Notes: a model not told the origin generated them from the sequence alone. 64,000 nucleotides of DNA from Gallionella sp. (GCA_028714075.1 JAQTMZ010000007.1:1-64000), one strand, 5' to 3'. Positions 46,328-56,689 are shown, counted from the first letter of the stretch. Numbers and translations: made by a program.

Positions 46328-46974
46328 GCTTCCCCCCGGCTAAAAAGTTCGCGCGGCCCGCGCATTTCCCCGATGCGCTGCAGCAGCAAAGTGAAATCCT
46401 CGTCCCTGTCTTCGAAGTTCAGGTGTTCGGTATTCACCGTCAATACCGGCGCTGCATCGTAATGATAAAAGAAATCGCTGTAGCATTGTGCCACGCGCAG
46501 CAAATAGGCGTCGGAAATGGTCTGCTCGTAAGGCCTTGCGCGGCGGCGCACGCGCTCCACCAGCGTTTCCGGCGCGGCCTGTAAATAGATCACCAGATCC
46601 GGCACGGGAACCTGCAATTGCAGGCTCTGGTAAATCTGCTGGTACAGCGCGAACTCCGCGTCACCCAGGTTCAGGCGCGCAAACAGCGGATCCTTGTCGA
46701 ACAGATAATCCGACACCGTGCCCGCGCTGCATAAATCCATCTGCGCCAGATCGCGCACTTCGTTGCCGCGCTGGAACAGGAAGAACAATTGCACCGCCAA
46801 TGCATAGCGTGGCGGGTCATGGTAAAACCTGGCGAGGAAGGGGTTTTCGTCGGGTTTCTCCAGCAACGTCGCGGCGGCAAGGTGTTGCGCGAGACGGCGC
46901 GCCAGGCTGGTCTTGCCGACGCCTATCGGCCCTTCCACCGCCACATAGCGATAAGAGCCTGTCTCAGGCGGCAT
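46324..46974 (-). CDS. deoxynucleoside kinase (dGK/dCK-type)
   Basis: A 216-residue kinase. The P-loop is [17 protein letters not shown], then [32 protein letters not shown], and the lid [11 protein letters not shown]. It phosphorylates a deoxyribonucleoside; the exact base is not clear. It overlaps panB at its end and folK at its start, placing it firmly in the pcnB-folK-dNK-pan operon that recurs in betaproteobacteria. Its metabolic tie to pantothenate is not obvious. Confidence 0.9.
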   Translation of the reverse strand: MPPETGSYRYVAVEGPIGVGKTSLARRLAQHLAAATLLEKPDENPFLARFYHDPPRYALAVQLFFLFQRGNEVRDLAQMDLCSAGTVSDYLFDKDPLFARLNLGDAEFALYQQIYQSLQLQVPVPDLVIYLQAAPETLVERVRRRARPYEQTISDAYLLRVAQCYSDFFYHYDAAPVLTVNTEHLNFEDRDEDFTLLLQRIGEMRGPRELFSRGEA

Positions 46975-47467
46975 CGGGAAGCATTTCCAGCGTTTGCGTG
47001 CGGCATTTTTCGAATGCCATCACGGCCTGGCCTATGCCGGGTATGGCGGCATCCGGCGCAATCTCCAGCAGTGGTTGCAGCACGAAGGGGCGCAAGTGCA
47101 TCTGCGGGTGCGGAATGGTCAGGCCATGCTCATGCAGTTGCGCATCGCCGTACAGCAATATATCCAGATCCAGCGTGCGCGGCGCGTTGCGGAAGGTGCG
47201 CTCGCGGCCGTGCCGGTGCTCGATTTGCAGCAGGCATCGCAGCAAGGCTTGCGGGGTCAGGGCCGTTTCGATTTTAGCCACCGCATTGACGAATTCCGGC
47301 TGATCCAGATAGCCCATCGGCGCGCTGCGGTACAGCGACGAACGGGTGACGAGGCGCGTTTCCGGCAATCCGGCAAGCTCGGCGAAGGCGCGCTGCAACT
47401 GGCTGCGCGGTTCTTCCAGGTTGCTGCCCAGCCCGATGAAGGCGATGTGACGCATCAGCAAACCCAT
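46964..47467 (-). CDS. folK: 2-amino-4-hydroxy-6-hydroxymethyldihydropteridine pyrophosphokinase
   Basis: A 167-residue folate-pathway kinase. AFIGLGSNLEEP, FVNAVAKIETAL, RHGRERTFRNAPRTLDLDILLYGD and HPQMHLRPFVLQPL are the usual conserved blocks. The first ATG overlaps the pcnB stop (TAATG), favouring translational coupling. A second in-frame ATG four codons on is closer to the common family start. It is followed by the deoxynucleoside kinase with an 11-base overlap. Confidence 0.95.
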   Translation of the reverse strand: MGLLMRHIAFIGLGSNLEEPRSQLQRAFAELAGLPETRLVTRSSLYRSAPMGYLDQPEFVNAVAKIETALTPQALLRCLLQIEHRHGRERTFRNAPRTLDLDILLYGDAQLHEHGLTIPHPQMHLRPFVLQPLLEIAPDAAIPGIGQAVMAFEKCRTQTLEMLPDAA

Positions 47468-48828
47468 TATGCAGTCGGCTCACTCGCTACTGCCGGTTCA
47501 TTCGCTGCTTCCGGTTTTTTACGCGGCTTGCGGCGGCGACGTTTTTTGTCGCCGGCTTGTTCCGGTTGCAGCATTTCCGCCTGCCGCTCGGCGCTGGCAT
47601 CCTGAAACTCATCCCACCATAACCCGAGCTCGTCATCCACTTCGCCGCTGGCGCAGCGCAACAGCAGGAAATCGAACCCGGCGCGGAAGCGCGGCTGCTC
47701 CAGCAAACGGAACGGGCGTTGCCCGGCACGCTGTTCGAAGCGCTGCTGCAGCAGCCAGATTTCTTTCATCACCGCATCGTGGCGATGCGGGATGGCAAGC
47801 TGCGCCTTCTGCCGGGTCAGCACCTCATCCATCGCCGCGTGCATTGCGCCCACCGGGCGCTCGCCTTGCTGCACACGGATATTCCACGCCGCCAGCACCT
47901 CGTGCCAGAGCAGCGCGGCAAACAGGAATGCCGGAGAAACCGTCTTGTCCTGGCTTATGCGCTCGTCGGTATTGCGCAACGCCAGCATGACGAATTTCTC
48001 GCCCATCGGTTGTTCCAGGATCACATCCAGCAACGGCAACAGACCATGATGCAAGTCCATCTTGCGCAGTTGCTGGATGCATTCCACCGAGTGGCCGGAC
48101 AGCAGCATCTTCAATACTTCGTCGAGCAAACGCGACTGCGGCACATTGTCGAGCAAGCCCTTCATTGCACCGATCCCTGCGGCCGTTGCAGTGTCCAGCC
48201 GGAAGCCCAGTTTGGCGGACAGGCGCACCGCGCGTACCATGCGCACCGGATCTTCGCGGTAGCGCACCAGCGGGTCGCCGATCATGCGCAGCAGATGTTT
48301 GCGGGTATCGGCATAACCGTTGTGGTAATCGTAAATTTCCTGGGTGGACGGATCGTAGAACAGCGCGTTCGCGGTGAAATCGCGCCGTGCCGCATCCTGC
48401 TCCTGATCGCCGAACTGGTTGTCGCGCAACAGGCGTCCATGCTCGTCGGTCTGTGCGTCTTCGGCCTCGATCATGCTCCGGAAAGTGGAGACTTCGACCA
48501 CTTCTTCGCCGAACATCGCATGTACTATCTGGAAGCGCCGCCCGATGATGCGCGAGCGGCGAAACACGCGGCGCACCTCCTCGGGTGTGGCGTCGGTTGC
48601 CACGTCAAAATCTTTCGGTGTGCGTTCCAGCAGCAGGTCGCGTACCGCGCCGCCGACCACATAGGCCTGATAGCCCGCCGCTTGCAGGCCGTCGGTGACT
48701 TTTTTCGCCCCATAACTGATTTGTTCGCGCGCAACACCATGCAATTCGAACGGGATTACCTGGGCATTTCCTGCGGTCTTGGTTTTGGCCGGTTTGCGGA
48801 ATACGCGCTTGAGGAATTTTCTGATCAT
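47467..48828 (-). CDS. pcnB: poly(A) polymerase I
   Basis: A 453-residue nucleotidyltransferase that adds poly(A) to RNA 3' ends, marking them for decay. The catalytic head is VVGGAVRDLLLERTPKDFDVATDATPEEVRRVFRRSRIIGRRF. RRDFTANALFYDP, DPVRMVRAVRLSAKLGF and a basic C-terminus (KKRRRRKPRKK) complete the family picture. The ATG at 48828 is used because upstream residues are not conserved. First gene of the pcnB-folK-dNK-panBCD operon. Confidence 0.95.
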   Translation of the reverse strand: MIRKFLKRVFRKPAKTKTAGNAQVIPFELHGVAREQISYGAKKVTDGLQAAGYQAYVVGGAVRDLLLERTPKDFDVATDATPEEVRRVFRRSRIIGRRFQIVHAMFGEEVVEVSTFRSMIEAEDAQTDEHGRLLRDNQFGDQEQDAARRDFTANALFYDPSTQEIYDYHNGYADTRKHLLRMIGDPLVRYREDPVRMVRAVRLSAKLGFRLDTATAAGIGAMKGLLDNVPQSRLLDEVLKMLLSGHSVECIQQLRKMDLHHGLLPLLDVILEQPMGEKFVMLALRNTDERISQDKTVSPAFLFAALLWHEVLAAWNIRVQQGERPVGAMHAAMDEVLTRQKAQLAIPHRHDAVMKEIWLLQQRFEQRAGQRPFRLLEQPRFRAGFDFLLLRCASGEVDDELGLWWDEFQDASAERQAEMLQPEQAGDKKRRRRKPRKKPEAANEPAVASEPTA

Positions 48829-48906
48829 GCGATTTTTACAAAGTGAAACGCGACACAGTCGCGTAAAAGAGCGCGGATTATACACCGCATAGATTTCCAG
48901 CCCGCA

Positions 48907-48939
48907 ACGAAAAACGCGCCTTGCGGCGCGCTTTTCGTT
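48907..48939 (-). terminator. Rho-independent terminator of psiF
   Basis: A stem of GCGCGCC and GGCGCG around GCAA, flanked by AACGAAAA and TTTTTCGTT, lies 17 bases past the psiF stop. The long T run on the minus strand is as expected for intrinsic termination. The symmetry would allow it to work in both directions. Confidence 0.85.
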
Positions 48940-48955
48940 GGCACTGCGCCCTGAA

Positions 48956-49264
48956 TTATTTCTTGAGGCATGAGCTCATGAATGCCTTGCGTTCGTCGCC
49001 CTTCAGCGCCTTGGTCTTGGCCTCGGCATTGCAGTCTTTCATTTTGTTGTGCTGCGGGTGCGCTGCCGGGGTCGCCGGAGCCGCCGCATCAGATTTCAGC
49101 ACATAATCCTTGGACAGGCATTTCTTCATGAACGCCTTGCGTTCATCGCCCTTCATGCCTGTCGCTTCCTTGTTGCAACCCTTCATTTTTTCGCCAGCCG
49201 CAAAAGCCGGAGCAGAAACGGTAAATGCAAAACCCAAACAAGCCAGCGCAATTATTTTTTTCAT
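48956..49264 (-). CDS. PsiF-repeat exported protein
   Basis: A 102-residue periplasmic protein. Signal peptide (cleavage after APAFAA at about 22), then two PsiF repeats: MKGCNKEATGMKGDERKAFM and MKDCNAEAKTKALKGDERKAFM, each with one Cys on either side of the KGDERKAFM core. AAAGGAG precedes the ATG at 49264, which is preferred over an upstream start. PsiF is phosphate-starvation induced in E. coli; regulation here is not visible. Confidence 0.92.
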   Translation of the reverse strand: MKKIIALACLGFAFTVSAPAFAAGEKMKGCNKEATGMKGDERKAFMKKCLSKDYVLKSDAAAPATPAAHPQHNKMKDCNAEAKTKALKGDERKAFMSSCLKK

Positions 49265-49366
49265 TGAAATCTCCTTTGAATTAATGGCAGCAGTATGCTT
49301 CCCTGTGCAGCGGAAACGTTTCATTATAACCAAGGCGATAAATTACACCAGCGGTGCCGGGTTGCG

Positions 49367-50074
49367 CTATGTGCGCAAGCCGGTAATCCAGCGGGTGTAT
49401 AGCTGTTTCGCGACTTCCTGCATGCGGGGCAAGTTGCGCGTTGTTTGTTGCTGCATTGCGGCGGCGGATTGCACCGCCGGGCTGGCGCCGGCGGCGGCAA
49501 TTTCCTCCGCGCCGACTTTGCACCAGGTTGCAATCATTGCGGCGGTCATTTCGACGTGGCATTGCAGCGCGAGATGCTTGCCGATGGCGTAGGCCTGGTT
49601 GGCGCAATATGCGCTGGACAACAGATGCACAGCACCTTGCGGCAGGCTGAAGGTTTCGCCGTGCCAGTGGAACGCGTTGAAATGCCGCGCCTCGCCGAAC
49701 CAGCCGCGCGCGGTGTCGTTGTCCGCCACCGCCACTTCGCCCCAGCCGAGCTCCTTCACCGGGTTGCGTGACACTATGCCGCCCAGTGCCTTGGAGATCA
49801 GCTGCCCGCCGAGGCAATGCCCCAGTACCGGAATATCCCCGGCCACCGCCTCGCGGATCAATGCCAGCACCGGCGCTATCCACGGCAGATCGTCATTGAC
49901 GCTCATCGGCCCGCCCATGAACACCAATCCGGAATACGCACCAGCGGAGTGCGGTACGGCATCGCCTGCATCGATGGCGACCAACTGCCACGGGATTTGG
50001 CGTTCGTCGAGAAATTCGGCGAGATAGCCGGGGCCTTCGGTGGGGGTGTGGCGGAAAATGGCGACAGGTTTCAT
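49367..50074 (-). CDS. class I glutamine amidotransferase
   Basis: A 235-residue GATase1 protein of the GMP-synthase-like stand-alone type. The nucleophilic elbow is GHCLGGQLI, and the catalytic histidine with its Glu is in LQCHVEMTAAM. FMGGPMSVNDDLPW is the N-terminal oxyanion loop. The lack of a synthetase domain points to a family often linked to amino-sugar or gamma-glutamyl chemistry, but substrate is open. Next to a palindromic repeat and folE2. Confidence 0.88.
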   Translation of the reverse strand: MKPVAIFRHTPTEGPGYLAEFLDERQIPWQLVAIDAGDAVPHSAGAYSGLVFMGGPMSVNDDLPWIAPVLALIREAVAGDIPVLGHCLGGQLISKALGGIVSRNPVKELGWGEVAVADNDTARGWFGEARHFNAFHWHGETFSLPQGAVHLLSSAYCANQAYAIGKHLALQCHVEMTAAMIATWCKVGAEEIAAAGASPAVQSAAAMQQQTTRNLPRMQEVAKQLYTRWITGLRT

Positions 50075-50077
50075 GTT

Positions 50078-50145
50078 CTGTAGGGGCGTATGGCATACGC
50101 CCTTTGCGAATAAGATGAGGGGCGTATTGCCATACGCCCCTACAG
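50078..50145. repeat. palindromic repeat, family A copy 2
   Basis: CTGTAGGGGCGTATGGCATA, then ACGCCC, and on the right GGGGCGTATTGCCATACGCC with CCTACAG. The stop codon of folE2 (TAG on the minus strand, 50140-50142) is inside the repeat's right end. Confidence 0.92.
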
Positions 50146-50940
50146 CGTCTTGTCCCGTTCGATTAGCGCATAGGCCGAGTGGTTATGGATCGACTCAAAA
50201 TTCTCCGATTCCACAATAAAAGCGTCGATGCGCTCGTCGGCATTCAGCACCGCCGCCACGTCGCGCACCATGTCCTCGACGAACTTGGGATTGTCGTAGG
50301 CGCGCTCCGTGACGAATTTCTCGTCCGGCCGCTTCAGCAGGCCGAACAATTCGCAGGAGGCTTGCTCTTCGGCGATGCGTACCACTTCTTCGATCCACAC
50401 GAAACGGTTGGTGCGCAGCGTGAGCGTGACATGCGAGCGCTGGTTATGCGCGCCGCGTTCGGAAATTTTCTTGGAGCAGGGGCACAGGCTGGTGACCGGC
50501 ACCACGACCTTCATCGTGATGCGTGCCTTGCCGTCGACGACCTCACCGATAAGCGTCACGTCGTAATCGAGCAGGCTTTTCACGCCGGATATCGGCGCCG
50601 TCTTGTTCACAAAATACGGGAAGCACATTTCGATGTAGCCGGATTTCGCCTCCAGGCGGATCACCATCTCATGCAAAATGCTCTCGAAGGATTCCACGGA
50701 AATTTCGCGTTCATGCTCGTTGAGGATCTCCACAAAGCGCGACATGTGCGTGCCCTTGAAGTTATGCGGCAGATGCACATACATGTTGAAAGTGGCGACG
50801 GTGTGCTGCACGCCGATGCTCTGGTCTTTCACCTTGACCGGATGGCGGATACCCTTGATGCCGACACGATTGATCGCCAGATGGCGCGTATCGGCGGAAC
50901 TTTGCACATCGGCGATAGGTTTCGATTCGGGAGAATTCAT
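50140..50940 (-). CDS. folE2: GTP cyclohydrolase FolE2
   Basis: A 266-residue type IB GTP cyclohydrolase that starts folate (and queuosine) pterin/deazapurine synthesis. [66 protein letters not shown] with the metal Cys, and [31 protein letters not shown] are diagnostic. FolE2 can use metals other than zinc. The ATG at 50940 is preceded by GAGGG; earlier in-frame codons lie in a repeat. It feeds the same pathway as folK and queF in this window. Confidence 0.96.
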   Translation of the reverse strand: MNSPESKPIADVQSSADTRHLAINRVGIKGIRHPVKVKDQSIGVQHTVATFNMYVHLPHNFKGTHMSRFVEILNEHEREISVESFESILHEMVIRLEAKSGYIEMCFPYFVNKTAPISGVKSLLDYDVTLIGEVVDGKARITMKVVVPVTSLCPCSKKISERGAHNQRSHVTLTLRTNRFVWIEEVVRIAEEQASCELFGLLKRPDEKFVTERAYDNPKFVEDMVRDVAAVLNADERIDAFIVESENFESIHNHSAYALIERDKTL

Positions 50941-50964
50941 GGTTGCCCTCATTTGGATAAATGG

Positions 50965-51032
50965 GTAGGGGCGCAAGGCATTACGCCCTTCTCGTGGCAT
51001 ATCAAAAAGGGCGTAATGCCTTACGCCCCTAC
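50965..51032. repeat. palindromic repeat, family A variant, overlapping the dxs stop
   Basis: GTAGGGGCGCAAGGCATTAC and GCCC on the left and GGGCGTAATGCCTTACGCCCC with CTAC on the right. The last codons of dxs (GTA-GGG-GCG-TAA on the minus strand) are read from this repeat, so the protein's C-terminal VGA and the stop derive from it. Confidence 0.92.
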
Positions 51033-52883
51033 GGAAACGGTAATCGCCTTCACCAGCCCGGCGGCATCCAGCCCGCAATCCGCCAGCATCTGCGCGTGTT
51101 CGCCCTGTTCGATGAAACTATCCGGCAAGCCGAGCTGCAGCAGCGCTATGGTAACACCGTGCTGTTGCAGGCATTCCGCCACCGCGCTGCCCGCGCCGCC
51201 CTGCACGGCGTTTTCTTCCACCGTGACCAGCAGTTCATGTTCGCGCGCCAATTGCAAAATCAGGCCGGCATCCAGCGGCTTGATGAAGCGCATGTTAACC
51301 ACGGTCGCATCCAGTTGTTCACCAGCGGCCAGCGCGGGGGCCAGCATCGAGCCGAAGGCCAGGATCGCCACGCGCTTGCCTGCACGGCGCAATTCGCCTT
51401 TGCCTACCGGCAAGGCACGCATCTGCTGGCTGGCCACCGCTCCGGGGCCGCAGCCGCGCGGGTAGCGCACCGCGCTCGGCGTGCCCAATTGGTACGCGGT
51501 GTAAAGCATCTGGCGGCACTCGTCCTCGTCGGACGGCGCCATCACCGTCATGTTGGGAATGCAGCGCAGATAGGAAAGATCGAAGCTGCCCGCATGGGTC
51601 GCACCGTCCGCGCCGACCAGCCCGCCGCGGTCGATGGCCAATACTACCGGCAGATTCTGGATCGCGATATCGTGGATGAGTTGGTCGTAGGCGCGCTGCA
51701 GGAAGGTCGAATAGATCGCCACCACCGGTTTGTAACCGTCGCAGGCCAGACCGGCGGCAAACGTCAGCGCATGCTGTTCGGCGATGCCCACATCGAAATA
51801 GCGCGCCGGAAAACGTTCGGCAAATTCCACCATCCCGGAACCTTCGCACATCGCCGGCGTGATACCGACCAACCGCTCGTCCTGCGCCGCCATGTCGCAC
51901 AGCCACTTGCCGAACACCTCGGCATAAGTGGGTTTGGCGGGCTGCACTTCGGGTTGGACAGGTTTGGCGGCAATGCCGTTGGCCGGATCGAACTTGCTCA
52001 CACCGTGATACAGGACGCAGTCCTGCTCGGCATGCGCGTAGCCCTTGCCTTTTTGCGTGACGACATGCAGGAACTGCGGGCCGCTGAGCTGGCGTATGTT
52101 GCCCAGCGTGTCCAGCAGCACATCCAGGTCATGCCCGTCGATCGGCCCGATATAGTTGAAGCCGAATTCCTCGAACAGCGTGCCGGGAATCACCATGCCC
52201 TTGACGTGCTCCTCGGCGCGCTTGGCAAATTCCAGCACCGGCGGCATCCCCTTGAACATCTTCTCGCTGCCGCGCCGCATCGCCGCATAAAAACGTCCCG
52301 ACATCAGCTTGGCCAGATAATTATTCAGCGCGCCGACCGGCCGCGAAATCGACATATCGTTGTCGTTGAGGATGACCAGCAGATTGGCGTCGCGTGCGCC
52401 GGCGTTGTTGAGCGCCTCGAAGGCCATCCCGCCGGTCAGCGCGCCGTCGCCGATGATCGCCACCGCGCGCCGTTCGGAATTTCCCAGTTGCGCCGCCACC
52501 GCCATGCCCAGCGCCGCCGAGATCGACGTGCTGGAATGCCCGGTGCCAAAGGCATCGTAGGGGCTTTCGTCGCGCTTCGGGAAACCGGCGATGCCGCCCG
52601 CCATGCGCAGCTTGCCCATCGCTGCGCGCCGTCCGGTGAGTATCTTGTGCGTGTAGGTCTGGTGCCCCACGTCCCATACCAGGCGGTCGTCCGGCGTGTT
52701 GTAGATGTAGTGCAGCGCGATGGTCAGCTCGACCGTGCCGAGGTTGGAAGACAGATGCCCGCCGGTCTTGCTTATCGACTCGATCAGGAAGCAGCGCAGC
52801 TCGGCGGCGAGTTGCGGCAACTGCGCGCGATCCAGCTTGCGCAGGTCGTCCGGAAAGTTAATGGAGGTCAGCAGTGGTTGCAT
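51021..52883 (-). CDS. dxs: 1-deoxy-D-xylulose-5-phosphate synthase
   Basis: A 620-residue thiamine-diphosphate enzyme making the first intermediate of the MEP isoprenoid pathway. [37 protein letters not shown], the TPP-Mg motif [36 protein letters not shown] text and [15 protein letters not shown] are visible. Start at the ATG (52883) directly overlapping the ispA stop. The C-terminus ends inside a palindromic repeat, replacing the usual last residues by VGA. Confidence 0.97.
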   Translation of the reverse strand: MQPLLTSINFPDDLRKLDRAQLPQLAAELRCFLIESISKTGGHLSSNLGTVELTIALHYIYNTPDDRLVWDVGHQTYTHKILTGRRAAMGKLRMAGGIAGFPKRDESPYDAFGTGHSSTSISAALGMAVAAQLGNSERRAVAIIGDGALTGGMAFEALNNAGARDANLLVILNDNDMSISRPVGALNNYLAKLMSGRFYAAMRRGSEKMFKGMPPVLEFAKRAEEHVKGMVIPGTLFEEFGFNYIGPIDGHDLDVLLDTLGNIRQLSGPQFLHVVTQKGKGYAHAEQDCVLYHGVSKFDPANGIAAKPVQPEVQPAKPTYAEVFGKWLCDMAAQDERLVGITPAMCEGSGMVEFAERFPARYFDVGIAEQHALTFAAGLACDGYKPVVAIYSTFLQRAYDQLIHDIAIQNLPVVLAIDRGGLVGADGATHAGSFDLSYLRCIPNMTVMAPSDEDECRQMLYTAYQLGTPSAVRYPRGCGPGAVASQQMRALPVGKGELRRAGKRVAILAFGSMLAPALAAGEQLDATVVNMRFIKPLDAGLILQLAREHELLVTVEENAVQGGAGSAVAECLQQHGVTIALLQLGLPDSFIEQGEHAQMLADCGLDAAGLVKAITVSVGA

Positions 52884-53773
52884 CAGAATTTTCTTAAAAC
52901 AATAAAATCCGCCAGTTCGCGCAGGCGTTGCGCCGCCGCGCCAAATTCCGCCAGGGTTTCCAGTGCCTCGCGATGCAGCCGCTGCGCCATGTCGCGCGCG
53001 CCCTGTATGCCGAGCAGGCTGACATAGGTCGGCTTGTCGTTGTCCGCATCCTTGCCTGCGGTCTTGCCCAGCGTCGCGGTATCCGCCTCGCAATCCAGCA
53101 CATCATCCACCACCTGGAACGCCAGGCCGATCAGCTTGCCGAAATGGTCCAATTTGGCCAGTTGCGCCGCAGAAGCCGCCCCGCATTGGGCGCCGAGCAA
53201 TACGGCGGCGCGGATCAGCGCGCCGGTCTTGTGGATATGCATGAATTCCAGTTCCGGGAGCGAGAGCGCTTTGCCGACGCTGGCCAGATCGATCGCCTGC
53301 CCGCCCGCCATGCCGCGCGAACCGGTGGCCAGCGCCAGCAGCTTGACCATTTCCAGCTGGTGCGCCGCATCGTCGTTCAGGCGATGCTCCGCGAGCAGCT
53401 GGAACGCCAGCGTCTGCAAGGCATCACCGACCAGCAGCGCGGTCGCCTCGTCATATTGCACATGGCAGGTCGGCTTGCCGCGGCGTAGCACATCGTCGTC
53501 CATGCACGGCATATCGTCGTGCACCAGCGAATAGGCGTGGATCAGTTCGACGGCGGCGGCGGCAATCTCCACCCGCGCCGCCTGCGCGCCGGCCAGTTCT
53601 CCGGCAGCAAACGCCAGCAGCGGGCGCACGCGCTTGCCGCCGTCCAGCACCGCATAGCGCATCGCTTCGTGCAGACGCTGCGGTGCGATTTCCGCACTCG
53701 GCAACAACCCGCGCAGCACGCCCTCAAAGCGCGTCTGGTGGGCGGCAACCCAACTCTGGAAATCAACGCTCAT
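52883..53773 (-). CDS. ispA: farnesyl diphosphate synthase
   Basis: A 296-residue trans-prenyltransferase that builds C15 isoprenoid from IPP and DMAPP. The first aspartate-rich motif is DDMPCMDDD and the second [30 protein letters not shown] and [19 protein letters not shown] match the short-chain type. It overlaps xseB upstream and dxs downstream by one base each, a tight xseB-ispA-dxs operon found in many Gram-negatives. Confidence 0.96.
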   Translation of the reverse strand: MSVDFQSWVAAHQTRFEGVLRGLLPSAEIAPQRLHEAMRYAVLDGGKRVRPLLAFAAGELAGAQAARVEIAAAAVELIHAYSLVHDDMPCMDDDVLRRGKPTCHVQYDEATALLVGDALQTLAFQLLAEHRLNDDAAHQLEMVKLLALATGSRGMAGGQAIDLASVGKALSLPELEFMHIHKTGALIRAAVLLGAQCGAASAAQLAKLDHFGKLIGLAFQVVDDVLDCEADTATLGKTAGKDADNDKPTYVSLLGIQGARDMAQRLHREALETLAEFGAAAQRLRELADFIVLRKF

Positions 53774-54015
53774 TAATTAGACCCCGTCTCGCCGCCGGCG
53801 GAAAAATCCTTCAGCACGCCGTTCTCCAGCACACTTACCTGCTGTTGCGCATCCTCGAGGCGGCCCCGGCAGAATGACAGCAATTCCGCACCGCGTTTAT
53901 AGGCGGCCAGCGAGTCTTCCAGCGGCAGCTTGCCCGCCTCCATGTCGGCGACGATCTGCTCGAGTTCGGCCATGGCCGACTCGAAATTAATTATTTTTTG
54001 CGGCTTGCCAGCCAT
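53773..54015 (-). CDS. xseB: exodeoxyribonuclease VII small subunit
   Basis: An 80-residue helical protein. NFESAMAELEQIVADMEAGKLPLEDSLAAYKRGAELLSFCRGRLEDAQQQVSVL is the family pattern in full. It joins XseA to degrade single-stranded DNA; the xseA gene is not in the window. First in the operon before ispA. Confidence 0.94.
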   Translation of the reverse strand: MAGKPQKIINFESAMAELEQIVADMEAGKLPLEDSLAAYKRGAELLSFCRGRLEDAQQQVSVLENGVLKDFSAGGETGSN

Positions 54016-54111
54016 GATAACCTCAGCTTGGGAAAGGCCTGCATTTTACCCAACCCGCCCTGCCTGAGCCAATTTATATTGCCCCATGCAAAAAATTCGC
54101 GGAGAATCCGT

Positions 54112-54263
54112 GCGCCCTCTCCCTAGCCCTCTGGGTGAAACAACTAGCCATTCGACTAGACTGCAAACGACCGCAGTCAAGTCGCTGGTTATCCCGCAAG
54201 CGGGAGAGGGGACGATTGCTCTCTCCCCCTTTTGGGGGGAGAGTTGGAGAGAGGGGGTTTTTA
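54112..54263. repeat. compound G/C inverted repeat before the transporter gene
   Basis: CCCTCTCCCTAGCCCTCTGG appears left and CGCAAGCGGGAGAGGGGACG with CTCTCTCCCCCTTTTGGGGGGAGAG and GAGAGAGGGGG right, giving nested hairpins. In the middle ACTAGCCATTCGACTAG is another palindrome. Same style as the repeats at 5284-5368 and 27262-27298. The 277-base gap has no gene. Confidence 0.65.
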
Positions 54264-54292
54264 GAGATTCACTTACCTGTGAGCAACCCCGC

Positions 54293-55132
54293 ATGAAATC
54301 ATCCTGGATGCTGGTCGCCGGATTGCTGTTCGGCGGCATGGGCGTGTTCGTCAAGCTCGGCGCACCCTATTTTTCGCATGTCGAGCTGGTGTTCTACCGC
54401 TCGCTGTTCGGCCTGCTGCTGGTGTACGGCATCATGCGCCAGCAGCGCATCGGCGTTGCCACACAACACTGGCGCGCCCACCTGTGGCGCGGTATTTCCG
54501 GCTCGGTGGCGCTCGCGCTGTTCTTCTACTGCATCACCGTGCTGCCGCTCGCCACCGCCGTCACGCTCAACTACACCGCACCGCTGTTCCTCACTATCCT
54601 CACCATGCTGGTGTTCAAGGAGAAATTCCATCTGCCGCTGACCATCGCCATCGGCCTGGGATTCTGCGGTGTGGTGTTGCTGCTGCAACCGACACTCCAG
54701 CAGGATCAGTTGTTGTCCGGCCTGCTCGGACTGATCTCCGGCTTCCTCGCCGGAGTCGCCTACCTCAACGTCAGGCATCTCGCCGTGATCGGGGAACCGG
54801 ACACGCGCACTGTATTTTATTTCAGCCTGATCGCCACCCTCGGCAGCGGCGTATGGATGCTGTTCGACACCGTGCATGCGATCACGCCGCAAAGCTTCGC
54901 GATCCTGCTTGGGCTGGGCAGTTCCGCCACCCTCGCACAACTCGCCATGACGCGCGCCTACCGCACCGGCAGGACGCTGGTGGTCGGCAGCCTGGCCTAC
55001 AGCACCATCGTGTTCGCCAGCCTGTTCGGCATGCTGCTGTGGGATGAAATCCTGAACCTCGGCAGTTGGCTGGGCATGGCGTTCATCATCGCCAGCGGTG
55101 TGTTAAGCTTGCGCCTGTCGCCGAAACATTAA
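54293..55132 (+). CDS. DMT-superfamily (EamA) transporter
   Basis: A 279-residue inner membrane protein with about ten helices in two EamA halves (WMLVAGLLFGGMGVFVKLGAPYFSHVELVFYRSLFGLLLVYG; SFAILLGLGSSATLAQLAMTRAYRTGRTLVVGSLAYSTIVFASLFG). Such carriers export metabolites or take up small molecules; substrate unknown. The ATG at 54293 is the first that starts a membrane helix. Upstream in-frame codons lie in the repeat. Confidence 0.9.
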   Translation: MKSSWMLVAGLLFGGMGVFVKLGAPYFSHVELVFYRSLFGLLLVYGIMRQQRIGVATQHWRAHLWRGISGSVALALFFYCITVLPLATAVTLNYTAPLFLTILTMLVFKEKFHLPLTIAIGLGFCGVVLLLQPTLQQDQLLSGLLGLISGFLAGVAYLNVRHLAVIGEPDTRTVFYFSLIATLGSGVWMLFDTVHAITPQSFAILLGLGSSATLAQLAMTRAYRTGRTLVVGSLAYSTIVFASLFGMLLWDEILNLGSWLGMAFIIASGVLSLRLSPKH

Positions 55133-55182
55133 TTTTAATTACTGAAACACTAATTAAGAGACAGGCTCAACGCCTTCAATTA

Positions 55183-55247
55183 GACCGTTCGTGGTGAGGT
55201 ATCGAACCACTTTACACGCACCCTTCGATACCTCAGGGCGAACGTCT
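55183..55247. repeat. inverted repeat (TTCG-TGAGGTATCGAA type)
   Basis: GACCGTTCGTGGTGAGGTATCGAA on the left pairs with TTCGATACCTCAGGGCGAACGTC on the right around ACCACTTTACACGC. It is like the common GTTCG...CGAAC repeats of Proteobacteria, and lies between the transporter and the next gene. Confidence 0.75.
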
Positions 55248-55282
55248 GAAACCTAAGCAAACAACATACAGGATAGGCCAAC

Positions 55283-55630
55283 ATGATCACCATCGAACAA
55301 ACCGACAACCTCGTCAACGCCGCTGTCCTCGGCGAATTCACCCTCGCCGATTTCAAGGCGTTTGAAGAACAGTCGCTGTACAAACTGAAATCGCCCGGCC
55401 CGTTAAACCTGCTGTTCGACCTGCGTGCGATGATCGATTACACCGTGGATGTCGCGTGGGAAGAAATCAAATTCTTCAGCCGCGAACACAACCACGACTT
55501 CAGCAAGATCGCCGTCGTCACCAACGACCAATGGCTCACCTGGCAGGCATGGCTGTCGCGCCTGTTCATCGATGCCGAAATTTGCGTGTTTACGGATTAT
55601 GAAGAAGCGCTGGCCTGGGCGCAGAGCTAA
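55283..55630 (+). CDS. SpoIIAA-like (STAS-fold) protein
   Basis: A 115-residue protein. LNLLFDLRAMIDYTVDVAWEEIKFFSREHNHDFSKIAVVTNDQWLTWQAW matches the SpoIIAA-like family (related to STAS domains, DUF3478). Found in many Proteobacteria, often membrane-lipid associated; function not established. The conserved phosphorylatable Ser of true SpoIIAA is not visible, so it is probably not an anti-anti-sigma factor. Isolated gene. Confidence 0.85.
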   Translation: MITIEQTDNLVNAAVLGEFTLADFKAFEEQSLYKLKSPGPLNLLFDLRAMIDYTVDVAWEEIKFFSREHNHDFSKIAVVTNDQWLTWQAWLSRLFIDAEICVFTDYEEALAWAQS

Positions 55631-55804
55631 AGACCTCTACCCATCCTGCTCGTTCATAAAATACAACCTTTCCGCTGGGGTTCGAGTAGTGAAACTTCCT
55701 TGCGGTTTGGCAATCCAATTGTGCGCTTGAAAAAACGGGGATACGCCCCATTTAGCAAGCGGCGCTGAACCGAGCGCTGTGTTTTTTATGAAGGAGGTAA
55801 CACA

Positions 55805-56686
55805 ATGAAACGAATTTTCCTGTTTATTTTGACCAACGTGGCGGTGCTGTTCGTGATCAATATCACGTTGCGCTTGCTCGGGGTGGATCGCTGGCTGAAC
55901 GAGACCGGCGGTATCAACTTCAGCGCGTTGCTGGTGTTGTCGGCGGTGATCGGTTTTGCCGGTTCGCTGGTGTCGCTGGCGATGTCCAAGTGGTCGGCCA
56001 AGCGCATGGTCGGCGCGCAGGTTATCGAAAATCCGGTTGACCCGACCGAGCGCTGGCTGGTGGATACCGTGCGCAAACAGGCTGGGGTGGCGGGTATCGG
56101 CATGCCGGAGGTGGCGATCTACGACGCGCCCGACGTGAACGCGTTTGCCACCGGCTGGAACCGCAACGCTGCGCTGGTGGCGGTGAGCACCGGCTTGCTG
56201 CACAACATGAGCAAGGATGAAATCGAGGCAGTGCTGGCGCATGAATTGAGCCATGTATCCAACGGCGACATGGTGACGCTGGCGCTGATCCAGGGCGTGG
56301 TGAACACCTTCGTGATCTTTTTCTCCAAGCTGTTCGGCTATTTTGTGGATCGTGTGCTGCTCAAGAATGACGGGCGCAACGGCCCCGGTATGGGTGCATT
56401 TGCCGCCGAGATCGTGGCGCAACTGGTGCTCGGCGTGCTGGCCAGCATCATCGTGATGTGGTTCTCGCGCCAGCGCGAATTCCGTGCCGATGCGGGTGGC
56501 GCAAATCTGGCCGGGCGCAATAAAATGATCGCCGCGCTGGAACGTCTGAAGATCAACCACGAGCAGGCCGCCTTGCCGGAAAAGATCGCCGCATTCGGCA
56601 TCTCCGGTGGCCACAGCTTCTCGAAATTGTTCATGACCCATCCGCCGCTGGATGAGCGGATCGAAGCGTTACGCTCGGGAAGTTAA
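55805..56686 (+). CDS. htpX: protease HtpX
   Basis: A 293-residue membrane metalloprotease. Two N-terminal helices (about 5-20 and 38-58), the zinc motif HELSH at 146-150, further helices at about 155-215, and [24 protein letters not shown]. It clears misfolded membrane proteins. AAGGAGG lies 7 bases before the ATG. A palindromic repeat (family B copy 2) begins four bases beyond its TAA stop. Confidence 0.97.
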   Translation: MKRIFLFILTNVAVLFVINITLRLLGVDRWLNETGGINFSALLVLSAVIGFAGSLVSLAMSKWSAKRMVGAQVIENPVDPTERWLVDTVRKQAGVAGIGMPEVAIYDAPDVNAFATGWNRNAALVAVSTGLLHNMSKDEIEAVLAHELSHVSNGDMVTLALIQGVVNTFVIFFSKLFGYFVDRVLLKNDGRNGPGMGAFAAEIVAQLVLGVLASIIVMWFSRQREFRADAGGANLAGRNKMIAALERLKINHEQAALPEKIAAFGISGGHSFSKLFMTHPPLDERIEALRSGS

Positions 56687-56689
56687 ATC

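Noticed and set aside
52884-53093. N-terminal extension of dxs by 70 codons
   Set aside because: The extra part lies within ispA in another frame and has no similarity to Dxs; the ATG at 52883 gives the normal length.
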